From Candidatus Pacearchaeota archaeon (GTDB lineage: Archaea; Nanoarchaeota; Nanoarchaeia; Pacearchaeales; GW2011-AR1), in the NCBI GenBank assembly GCA_002690445.1, contig NZER01000180.1, positions 1-11,051 of the forward strand: a stretch of DNA of 11,051 bases, given 5' to 3'. The position numbers and the translations under genes are program-made. The notes under the pieces were generated by a model. The model made no database searches, was not told where the DNA came from, and was given only the letters and a program-made list of their open reading frames with translations. The stretch's first letter is position 1; every line of letters starts with the position of its first letter. Positions 6,662 through 11,051 of this stretch are shown piece after piece.

Positions 6662-6701
6662 TAGGAAGAATAACCACTTAAAAACACTAAAATTCTTCCT
6701 A
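6662..6701. repeat. Perfect 10-bp hairpin with 20-base loop
   Basis: TAGGAAGAAT (6662-6671) and ATTCTTCCTA (6692-6701) are exact inverted copies. On the minus strand the stem is followed after a few bases by ATATTTTTCC, a weak T tract, so a terminator for the early transcript is possible but not typical because the loop is long. It stands directly beside the tandem repeat. Confidence 0.5.
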
Positions 6702-6711
6702 TATAAAATTC

Positions 6712-6774
6712 TCGTTGGCAACCATTACAGGGAATGGGTGTTTATAAGGTAATTAATCTCATATAAGCCAACGA
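6712..6774 (-). ncRNA. Possible three-way-junction structure closed by 8-bp stem
   Basis: TCGTTGGC (6712-6719) and GCCAACGA (6767-6774) form the closing stem. Inside it, CCATT (6722-6726) pairs with AATGG (6733-6737), and TTATA (6742-6746) pairs with TATAA (6762-6766). Read on the minus strand, the junction linkers are 0, 4 (ACAC) and 2 (TT) bases. It lies 7 bases downstream of the stop of the 104-residue gene. I checked it by eye against hammerhead and purine-riboswitch cores and saw no match. The two inner stems are short and may be chance. Confidence 0.35.
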
Positions 6775-6781
6775 ATGTATA

Positions 6782-7096
6782 TTATTTATTATTTTCTATA
6801 CTTTTAATTTTAATACCTATTAATAATCTTAATATTGATAAATTTTCTTTTGTTAATTTTGAGAGTGCATAAGTAAAACATCCTACTCCTTTTATTTTAC
6901 CAGACATTGTATCGCTAAAAGTTCCTATTAATTTAACATCAATAGTTGTATTTTCATCTGTAATAAGAGACATAATATCATCCACTACATTTCTTTTAGT
7001 TTGCATTGTCATGTTACAAAATTCATTAAGCCATTCTACAGGATAATTTTTAAAATCATCTCTGTAGTATTTACCTCTGTTTGATTCACTCATCAT
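6782..7096 (-). CDS. Hypothetical protein after replication initiator (104 aa)
   Basis: I recognise no family. The N-terminal half is polar (YYRDDFKNYPVEWLNEFCNM), the middle is acidic, and the C-terminal third is mostly hydrophobic/basic helix (LSKLTKENLSILRLLIGIKIKSI), probably amphipathic rather than membrane-spanning. It starts with a doubled ATG (7096 and 7093); the upstream gene's TGA lies between them (ATGATG), with AAGGA 4-7 bases before. The coupling suggests a role beside the initiator, for instance as a helicase-loader-like or accessory replication protein, but nothing in the sequence proves it. It is the last gene before the structured gap. Confidence 0.7.
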   Translation of the reverse strand: MMSESNRGKYYRDDFKNYPVEWLNEFCNMTMQTKRNVVDDIMSLITDENTTIDVKLIGTFSDTMSGKIKGVGCFTYALSKLTKENLSILRLLIGIKIKSIENNK

Positions 7097-7614
7097 AAAT
7101 CCTTTATTAGCTTATTAAAATTAGGTTGTTTAAATTCATTGGGGTTTTTCTTGTATTGACTATTCCTCATTTGAAATTTTTTAACTTTTTCTATTTTATT
7201 GTTATCATCAAATGTATCAGTATATGGTATAGGTTCGCCCTTTTGGGCAACTCCATTTGCCCTTTTTGGCATATCGATTTGCCCTTTTGAGGAAGTACCC
7301 TCTACAAATAGCTTAAGTGCTTTATTTGTAAGGGCATACCATGATGTTCTGTCATATTTAACTTTATTGTAATTACCCTTCAAAATATACCCGTTTTTAA
7401 CAAGTTTCTCAATTGTATATCTGATCTGTTTATCTGTTAAATAATCAAACATAAGCCTAAATCCATTAATAGAATTATAAGTCCAATACTTACCCTCATG
7501 TTTATGTTTCTTATTTCCTTTATTCTTTAAATGCCAGAAATAAAAATGCTGTAGAAATACTGCACATAATATTCCTGTCTTTTTAGCGATATGTGTAGTG
7601 AAACTATGTATCAT
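7093..7614 (-). CDS. Phage replication initiator-like protein (winged-helix, DnaD/O type)
   Basis: The N-terminal region (about 8-95) follows a pattern common in phage replication proteins. It begins AVFLQHFYFWHLKNKGN, then has KYWTYNSINGFRLMFDYLTDKQIRYTIEKLVKNGYILKGNYNKVKYDRTSWYALT (about 43-97). This is a winged helix with the characteristic YWTYNS..F...F.YLT.KQIR..IEKL...GYI..GNYN...YDRT.WY. The C-terminal part is polar and likely disordered (Lys/Asn-rich, ending FNKLIKDL), where such proteins bind a loader or helicase. Its role would be to bind the origin and recruit the replicative helicase. The ATG at 7614 has a very strong GAAGGAGG three bases before it, which includes the upstream gene's stop. 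The family call is by eye. Confidence 0.8.
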   Translation of the reverse strand: MIHSFTTHIAKKTGILCAVFLQHFYFWHLKNKGNKKHKHEGKYWTYNSINGFRLMFDYLTDKQIRYTIEKLVKNGYILKGNYNKVKYDRTSWYALTNKALKLFVEGTSSKGQIDMPKRANGVAQKGEPIPYTDTFDDNNKIEKVKKFQMRNSQYKKNPNEFKQPNFNKLIKDL

Positions 7615-7623
7615 AATCCTCCT

Positions 7624-7938
7624 TCATACAATACTCAATTGTTTATCTTTTTCAAATGCTTTTTCCATACCCTCTGATGCCTTGAACATCTCTCTTGCTC
7701 TGCTTCGCAGATGGTTTATAGTATGTCTTGCCTCACTAATATCCAAAGGATAAAAATACCCCTTTGAACCACTACAAATAGGAACATTATCAACACTTCT
7801 AAGCTCATGCACTGCTTCCCTTATAACAACATCAACACATCCTAATCTTTCCTTAATTTCCCTTGACTTTATAGGATTATTTATTGTATGGGATTTTATT
7901 ATATAAAGAATTGATTGTTTTAAACTATTTCTTTTCAC
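7624..7938 (-). CDS. Small winged-helix DNA-binding protein
   Basis: Residues about 5-70 read as a winged helix. A first helix (LKQSILYIIKSHTIN) is followed by IKSREIKERLGCVDVVIREAVHELRSVDNVPIC as the helix-turn-helix, then a wing with GSKGYFYPLD. The remaining 35 residues form a basic helix (ISEARHTINHLRSRAREMFKA) that could dimerise. Short proteins of this type are common beside phage replication genes, where they act as regulators or replication accessory factors. The start is GTG at 7938 with AAAGGA about 6 bases upstream; it overlaps the zinc-finger gene by 14 bases. It might bind the palindrome or repeats in the gap at 6399-6781, but this is untested. Confidence 0.75.
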   Translation of the reverse strand: MKRNSLKQSILYIIKSHTINNPIKSREIKERLGCVDVVIREAVHELRSVDNVPICSGSKGYFYPLDISEARHTINHLRSRAREMFKASEGMEKAFEKDKQLSIV

Positions 7939-8074
7939 CTTTTTCCTTTTTTATTCTATTACAGGGTTTACACAACCCATTAGCATTTTTGTATAGTGAA
8001 TTATAATAATTAGGACATCCAGCCTTAGAACAGGGAATATGCTCCTTTAATGGCTTCTTTGTGAAAACCCTCAA
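7925..8074 (-). CDS. Small zinc-finger protein (49 aa, TTG start)
   Basis: This fills the space between the methyltransferase and the winged-helix gene. The frame reads from a TTG at 8074, overlapping the methyltransferase stop (TTGA), to TAG at 7925. The core HIPCSKAGCPNYYNS (12-26) and GLCKPCN (33-39) gives C15-x4-C20 and C35-x2-C38 with H12 nearby. It is followed by a Lys-rich tail. The PC..xGCPN...C..C pattern resembles the N-terminal zinc knuckle that precedes many phage HNH nucleases, but the HNH part is absent, so this may be a free zinc finger or a remnant. The ribosome binding site is weak (AGAAG), so coupled translation is likely. The conserved Cys pattern makes it a real gene in my view. 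Confidence 0.65.
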   Translation of the reverse strand: MRVFTKKPLKEHIPCSKAGCPNYYNSLYKNANGLCKPCNRIKKEKGEKK

Positions 8075-9180
8075 ATTAGTTTTTTTATCTTCTCTGCAAC
8101 TGCCTGGACCACAGGAACACTTACTGCATTACCAAGCTGTTTATATCGTTGTGTATCTGATTGTCCATTATTAGTCCAATTATCAGGAAATCCCTGTAAT
8201 CTCTCACATTCTTTTGGTGTAAGCCTTCTGATCATTCCAGTTGTTGTGTTGGTTTGTATTAATCTATTTGCCGAACTATCTAAAGTTGTCATTATTCCCT
8301 TATCCCCTAAAATTGTTCCTGTTTGGCTGTATCCCTGTTTTACTTTTCCTGATTTTCCCTTCCTAATTACTTGAATACCCGATTTTGACACTGATTTGTC
8401 ATCAAGTTTAACTTTTATATCATTACAGCCCTGTGATTGAAGTGTAGGCATTAATCCCTTGTAAGAATAAACTCTATTTCCCATCTCATACCCACCATTT
8501 TCTGCATATTTAGGCTTATTTAAACAAATTATTCCTCTTTGTTCATACTGTTCACCCTCAATAATGTACGATCCATTCCCTTGTCCTTCATATCTTGCTG
8601 TAAGGGTATTTGTAAATTGTCCTTGTAACTCATTAATCTGTTTGTTGCTTTCTCCGATAGGAAATATTTTTGATCCACTTCCTCCTCCAAGATGTCCGAC
8701 AAGGTATATCCGCTCTCTGTTTTGGGGTAGAAACCATTTTGTATTGCACAATTGCCATTCAAGTCGATAGCCCCCAATGTCGGTAAAGGCTTTGATAATT
8801 GCCCAAAAATCTTCGCCATCATTGCTGCTGAATGTTCCTTTAACATTTTCCCAGATAAAAAAACGAGGTCTGCACTCAGAGATGAGTCTAATTGCTTCCC
8901 CGATAAGACTTGATCTTGATCCACCCATGCCAAGTCTTTTTCCAGCAATGCTAAAATCTTGACAAGGGCTTCCGAAGGTAATAATGTCGATTTGTGGTAA
9001 TCTTTCAGATCGAATAGACTTAACACTTCCTAACTCCTTTGCTTTTGGAAAATTATATTGATATACTGCATTTGCATATTTGTCAATGTCTGAATGACCA
9101 ACCCATTCAAATTCAAATCCAGCCTGTTCAAAGCCTTTATGAAAACCACCAATGCCTGAGAATAAATCAAGCAGATTCAA
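8071..9180 (-). CDS. dcm: DNA cytosine-5 methyltransferase (orphan)
   Basis: It transfers methyl from S-adenosylmethionine to C5 of cytosine in a target sequence. All key motifs are present: I, LDLFSGIGG (4-12), binding AdoMet; IV, GSPCQDFS (70-77) with catalytic C73; VI, ENV (111-113); VIII, QNRERIYLVG (153-162); IX, RRLTPKECERLQGFPDNW (318-335); and X, QLGNAVSVPVV (348-358). The target recognition region, about 185-315, contains three TL-type segments (NTLTARYEG, MPTLQSQG, MTTLDSSA). At 369 residues it is complete. The start must be the TTG at 9180, because motif I begins at residue 4 and the codon before it is the in-frame TAG ending the SpoVG gene. No restriction enzyme is adjacent, so protection from host restriction or marking of phage DNA is likely. 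Confidence 0.95.
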   Translation of the reverse strand: MNLLDLFSGIGGFHKGFEQAGFEFEWVGHSDIDKYANAVYQYNFPKAKELGSVKSIRSERLPQIDIITFGSPCQDFSIAGKRLGMGGSRSSLIGEAIRLISECRPRFFIWENVKGTFSSNDGEDFWAIIKAFTDIGGYRLEWQLCNTKWFLPQNRERIYLVGHLGGGSGSKIFPIGESNKQINELQGQFTNTLTARYEGQGNGSYIIEGEQYEQRGIICLNKPKYAENGGYEMGNRVYSYKGLMPTLQSQGCNDIKVKLDDKSVSKSGIQVIRKGKSGKVKQGYSQTGTILGDKGIMTTLDSSANRLIQTNTTTGMIRRLTPKECERLQGFPDNWTNNGQSDTQRYKQLGNAVSVPVVQAVAEKIKKLI

Positions 9181-9477
9181 CTAAAAAGGTATTCCATCAT
9201 CATACGTTTCTTCTTTCTTTTCTTCCTGGACCTCGCCACCAACATTTTTATATGCTTCTAATGCTAATTCCCTAACCTTTAGAGATGCTTCACTTTTAGC
9301 GACAACAGTATTTTCATACTCACCTTCTTTGTTCTTTCTTGATGGAAATGCCACCCATAATTCACCATTCATTGCTTCACATATTTTAAACCCTGAGAAA
9401 TATAATCCATCTATCTCCAGAGTAAAAAATGCTTTTATTTTTCCCCAATCACCTTTTTTAATTGTACTTATCTTCAT
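9181..9477 (-). CDS. SpoVG-like protein with SSB-type C-terminal tip
   Basis: Residues 1-80 follow the SpoVG fold: IKAFFTLEIDGLYFSGFKI (14-32), the hallmark MNGELWVAFPSRKNKEGEY (36-54) that parallels the family's NG-LFVAMPSKR--DGE-F, and a closing helix ASLKVRELALEAYK. SpoVG proteins bind nucleic acid and regulate genes in Bacillota, and relatives occur in phages. Residues 81-98 are an acidic tail ending EETYDDGIPF, which matches the DDDIPF tip of bacterial single-strand binding proteins. This suggests a phage single-strand binding or recruitment role. The ATG at 9477 overlaps the stop of the small gene before it (ATGA), with AAGGA about 7 bases upstream. It ends in TAG, the only TAG among the gene ends here apart from the zinc-finger gene's. 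Confidence 0.8.
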   Translation of the reverse strand: MKISTIKKGDWGKIKAFFTLEIDGLYFSGFKICEAMNGELWVAFPSRKNKEGEYENTVVAKSEASLKVRELALEAYKNVGGEVQEEKKEETYDDGIPF

Positions 9478-9611
9478 TGTTTTTCCTTTGTTTTAAAATT
9501 ACAAGATTCTCTAAGTATTTTATATCCACCATTAACGAGTGGTCTGATAATATTATTTTTAATTGTGCAAGGGATAACTACTCCTTTCTCGGTAACTAAG
9601 TATATCTTCAT
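9474..9611 (-). CDS. Hypothetical protein (45 aa)
   Basis: A short frame fills the space before the SpoVG gene. It reads MKIYLVTEKGVVIPCTIKNN, continues with IIRPLVNGGYKILRESCNF, and ends in a Lys-rich tail. The alternating hydrophobic pattern suggests a small beta-rich protein. I recognise no family. It is supported by an AGGAG ribosome binding site, a doubled ATG (9614 or 9611; the second has the better 4-base spacing) and an ATGA overlap with the next gene at 9474-9477. The ribosome binding site and start region are an exact copy of those of the neighbouring small gene. Confidence 0.6.
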   Translation of the reverse strand: MKIYLVTEKGVVIPCTIKNNIIRPLVNGGYKILRESCNFKTKEKQ

Positions 9612-9623
9612 CATTCTCCTTTT
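9607..9623 (-). promoter_or_regulatory. Duplicated ribosome-binding-site/start cassette, copy 1
   Basis: The 17 bases TTCATCATTCTCCTTTT recur exactly at 9765-9781. On the minus strand they read as AAAAGGAGA followed by ATGATGAA, that is, a strong ribosome binding site plus two consecutive start codons. This decides the start of the 45-residue gene. Confidence 0.7.
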
Positions 9624-9769
9624 TATTTAATTATTAAAATAGTTAAAATAATACACCAAACATAAAGAATAGACATAGCTGTGCAAAAATAAGGATATGT
9701 CTTTGCAATAGTTTTATTGCCTATATATTTAACCCAAAATTTACGCTGTAGCTCCTCATATTTATTCAT
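9623..9769 (-). CDS. Small predicted membrane protein (48 aa)
   Basis: This frame reads MNKYEELQRKFWVKYIGNKT, continues IAKTYPYF, and then has a hydrophobic stretch CTAMSILYVWCIILTILII that runs almost to the C-terminus. The stretch is long enough for one membrane helix; the Lys/Arg-rich N-terminal part would remain in the cytoplasm, giving a tail-anchored protein. No signal peptide or lipobox is visible. The start is one of a doubled ATG (9772 or 9769) behind AAAAGGAGA, and it overlaps the end of the 72-residue gene. The function is unknown. Small early membrane proteins of phages include host-takeover and superinfection-exclusion factors, and a holin-like role seems unlikely this far from lysis genes. 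Confidence 0.65.
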   Translation of the reverse strand: MNKYEELQRKFWVKYIGNKTIAKTYPYFCTAMSILYVWCIILTILIIK

Positions 9770-9980
9770 CATTCTCCTTTTCTTCTATAATATTATGATT
9801 AATATCAAATAAGCCATTACTATAATCAAAAATAACGCTTGTATCTTTTGCCAAGATTATTCTCATATAAGGATGTTTAATAAGTACATGACTACGATCC
9901 CTAAGATCATCAATTGGCATACACTCTAAAACCTCTATTATTCTTTTTATAATTTTATGGCGTTCTAATTTACTCACCAC
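9762..9980 (-). CDS. Hypothetical early protein (72 aa)
   Basis: It is unrecognised. The N-terminal half is a basic helix (KLERHKIIKRIIEVLECM). It continues with a hydrophobic core (YMRIILAKDTSVIFDYSNGLFDI) that looks beta-stranded, and an acidic end (EEKENDE). The start is GTG at 9980 (a second GTG follows directly at 9977) with AAGGT about 8 bases upstream; it overlaps the previous gene by 11 bases. The last codons also contain the ribosome binding site of the membrane-protein gene, so the two are coupled. Confidence 0.65.
   Translation of the reverse strand: MVSKLERHKIIKRIIEVLECMPIDDLRDRSHVLIKHPYMRIILAKDTSVIFDYSNGLFDINHNIIEEKENDE
9765..9781 (-). promoter_or_regulatory. Duplicated ribosome-binding-site/start cassette, copy 2
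   Basis: This is the second exact copy of the 17-base element at 9607-9623, here lying inside the 3' end of the 72-residue gene and driving the 48-residue membrane-protein gene. It codes for part of the upstream protein's acidic tail at the same time. Confidence 0.7.
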
Positions 9981-10158
9981 TCAGTATACCTTCTTTTTTT
10001 TCTTTCCTTAACCTTGATTCAATAACCTCAACAACTTGCTTTAGATCAGTAATTAAACCCATATTTATTAAACTTACGACTGACAACAAAGTACCTTCCA
10101 GTCTACCACACGAAATATAAACTTTCCTTATTCTTTCAAATGTTTTATCATTCATCAT
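9970..10158 (-). CDS. Hypothetical early protein (62 aa)
   Basis: It is unrecognised. The protein appears all-helical, with a hydrophobic middle (GTLLSVVSLINMGLI) that is rather short and polar for a membrane helix, and a charged C-terminal helix (VVEVIESRLRKEKKEG). The start is a doubled ATG (10158, 10155) in which the preceding gene's TGA is embedded. CAGGAG lies 11 bases upstream of the first ATG. Its place behind the annealing protein suggests a recombination accessory factor, but nothing more can be said. Confidence 0.65.
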   Translation of the reverse strand: MMNDKTFERIRKVYISCGRLEGTLLSVVSLINMGLITDLKQVVEVIESRLRKEKKEGILSGE

Positions 10159-10790
10159 TTTTCAACAAACTCCTGTTCTTCAGCATTTGACCATCTGCCC
10201 ATTTCTTTGCGATGATCCCTCTCATTAACTGCACAGGCTGTTCTTCTTTTGCCCTGTTCTGTATCACCCCACTCTGTATCTGGGAATTTATGAATCAACC
10301 ATAAAACATAATTCGCTTCCAGACTTTCCCATGTTTCATCTTTATATTTACCCGATCCACCTAACTTAAATTTTCTCTGTTCTTTCCATTCTAACTCTTT
10401 CCCCTCAAATGGGGTATCAGATGGGGTATCTTTCTTTTTAGGTTGGGAGGTACTATTCTGATTGTTAATTGCATTAACTACTTCATCAGCCGATGCAACA
10501 CTTGTATCAATTCCAATCCCGAAATTACCCAATGCCCTACCAACTGCTGATGTTTCACAATTCTCAATATATGATGTTTTATTGATAAATGTACTTCCTT
10601 CAACTTCATAAGCGTGTCCTGTAGCAACACATTCACCTTCTATAAGCACTTCAGCCTTAAAGGTACACTTGCCATCCACATCACTAACTAAGTACGTTAA
10701 AATTTGACCACTTTGGTGGTTTTCCCTAAAATACTTAATCCTCTCATTGACCTCAACATACTCTTTTCCTTTAATATTAATTGTTTTCAT
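10155..10790 (-). CDS. Candidate single-strand annealing protein with ExoX-C/DUF3820-like tail
   Basis: The N-terminal domain (about 1-110) resembles phage proteins distantly related to the Rad52/Erf group of DNA annealing proteins. After several strands comes KTSYIENCETSAVGRALGNFGIGIDTSVASADEVVNAI (71-108), whose ETSAVGRALG..GIG core parallels the TYARRY-L---LGI segment of Erf. A polar linker (about 110-135) leads to residues 139-175, RKFKLGGSGKYKDETWESL then YVLWLIHKFPDTEW. This resembles the small GK-KG-TW----YL-WL domain found at the end of some exonucleases (ExoX C-terminal, DUF3820). The start is ATG at 10790, overlapping the previous stop by one base, with AAGGGGA about 4 bases upstream. 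The annealing role is inferred; no partner exonuclease is visible in the window. Confidence 0.65.
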   Translation of the reverse strand: MKTINIKGKEYVEVNERIKYFRENHQSGQILTYLVSDVDGKCTFKAEVLIEGECVATGHAYEVEGSTFINKTSYIENCETSAVGRALGNFGIGIDTSVASADEVVNAINNQNSTSQPKKKDTPSDTPFEGKELEWKEQRKFKLGGSGKYKDETWESLEANYVLWLIHKFPDTEWGDTEQGKRRTACAVNERDHRKEMGRWSNAEEQEFVEK

Positions 10791-10963
10791 TATTTCCCCT
10801 TGTGTTTATTAACTATTTCAATTGCATCTTCTGTATATAATGCAGATTGTCCTCTTTTACCTTTTCTCTCTGTAGGCAACTTTCCCAATTTAGCCAGATA
10901 TTGAACCGTATAAAACGGAACATCACATTTATCTGCTAATTCCTTTGTTGTAAGTAAAACCAT
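10790..10963 (-). CDS. MerR/excisionase-type helix-turn-helix protein
   Basis: This is a small DNA-binding protein of 57 residues. LTTKELADKCDVPFYTVQYL is a helix-turn-helix of the MerR/Xis type, followed by AKLGKLPTERKGKRGQSALY as the wing and TEDAIEIVNKHK as the last helix. It may act as an early regulator or as an excisionase-like factor. I choose the ATG at 10963 because AAAAGGAGA lies just upstream of it; a longer in-frame reading from a TTG at 10987 would place this ribosome binding site inside the coding region. It is the first gene seen of the minus-strand operon. Its stop overlaps the next ATG by one base. Confidence 0.8.
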   Translation of the reverse strand: MVLLTTKELADKCDVPFYTVQYLAKLGKLPTERKGKRGQSALYTEDAIEIVNKHKGK

Positions 10964-10987
10964 AAATCTCCTTTTAAAATTATGCAA

Positions 10988-11051
10988 ATAACTTAAAGAA
11001 TAATAATAATAACATCCAAAGAAATAATTGTTCCAGAGGAGAAATTAAATA
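10988..11051. other. Right-edge noncoding stretch
   Basis: Sixty-four A+T-rich bases upstream of the first minus-strand gene contain a short AAT/TTA trinucleotide run (about 10998-11010). On the plus strand GAGGAG (about 11036-11041) looks like a ribosome binding site pointing out of the window, so a divergent gene may start beyond 11051. A CATAAT close to the minus-strand gene resembles a -10 box, but no matching -35 is present. This may be part of a divergent control region. Confidence 0.3.

Larger units (their letters stand above)
6399..6781. other. 383-base structured noncoding region between replication and packaging modules
   Basis: No open frame here looks coding; the best is a 19-codon minus-strand frame (start near 6617) with no ribosome binding site. 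The stretch is very A+T-rich but carries several perfect inverted repeats and a tandem repeat, listed separately. It follows the replication initiator and one small gene and precedes RusA and terminase. Such a place suits a replication origin, a late-gene control region or a structured RNA, and I cannot choose between them. I found no convincing -35/-10 pair on either strand. Confidence 0.6.

Noticed and set aside
6712..6774. Hammerhead ribozyme or purine riboswitch
   Set aside because: The conserved CUGAUGA/GAAA core and the purine-riboswitch junction bases are absent on both strands by eye.
8529..9026. 165-codon open frame on the minus strand overlapping the methyltransferase
   Set aside because: It lies wholly inside the methyltransferase gene in another frame; all methyltransferase motifs are intact, so this is a shadow of the real gene.
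9181..9183. Genome-wide TAG recoding as in some crAss-like phages
   Set aside because: No other gene here appears interrupted by TAG, a second gene (zinc finger) ends naturally in TAG, and the SSB-like tip of the SpoVG protein makes sense only if the TAG ends it.
10961..10987. Upstream TTG start (10987) for the helix-turn-helix gene
   Set aside because: It would place a strong AAAAGGAGA ribosome binding site within the coding region; the ATG at 10963 fits that site.

Overview
This window reads as a piece of a tailed double-stranded DNA phage or prophage (Caudoviricetes-type), probably from an uncultivated source. It is A+T-rich, tightly packed, and every gene I support lies on the minus strand, so it is transcribed from right (11051) to left (1). 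Stops and starts commonly overlap (ATGA, GTGA, TAATG). Many genes carry AGGAG-type ribosome binding sites, and GTG or TTG starts are frequent. This suits a low-GC host that uses strong Shine-Dalgarno signals, but the sequence does not identify the host. No tRNA, rRNA, CRISPR array, insertion sequence or integrase is visible.

Right part (about 10963 to 6782), early/replication module in transcription order: a small MerR/excisionase-type helix-turn-helix protein; a candidate single-strand annealing protein with an ExoX-C/DUF3820-like tail; four small proteins of about 45-72 residues, one a predicted membrane protein; a SpoVG-like protein ending in an SSB-like acidic tip (DDGIPF); a solitary DNA cytosine-5 methyltransferase with a TTG start directly behind the SpoVG stop; a 49-residue zinc-finger protein; a winged-helix protein; a DnaD/O-like replication initiator; and a small unknown protein.

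Middle (6399-6781), 383 bases without a convincing gene. This stretch is rich in structure: a nested inverted repeat able to fold as a three-way junction, a perfect 10-bp hairpin, two and a half copies of a 10-bp G/A-rich tandem repeat, a 14-bp operator-like palindrome, a perfect 9-bp hairpin, and a 9-bp inverted repeat bracketing the leader of the next gene. It follows the replication gene and precedes the packaging genes, so an origin, an early/late switch or a structured RNA are all possible. I could not pick out a confident promoter there or at the right edge.

Left part (6398 to 1), packaging and head module in transcription order: RusA-type Holliday junction resolvase, DUF5681-type small terminase candidate, large terminase, portal, a small protein with a possible helix-hairpin-helix, a Mu gpG-like morphogenesis protein, a MuF minor head protein fused to an HExxH metallopeptidase-like domain, a small Cys protein, a scaffolding protein, an 80-residue protein sharing the scaffold's FG/GK tail, and the first 21 codons of what is probably the major capsid protein, cut by the window edge.

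How it fits together: the right half prepares and recombines DNA (annealing protein, SSB-like protein, initiator) and methylates it, perhaps against host restriction. RusA would resolve branched DNA before terminase packages it through the portal into a head built by scaffold and capsid protein. The MuF fusion may be carried in the particle as an enzyme. The most interesting items are the MuF-metallopeptidase fusion, the SpoVG protein with an SSB tip and its TAG|TTG junction with the methyltransferase, the annealing-protein fusion, and the structured gap.
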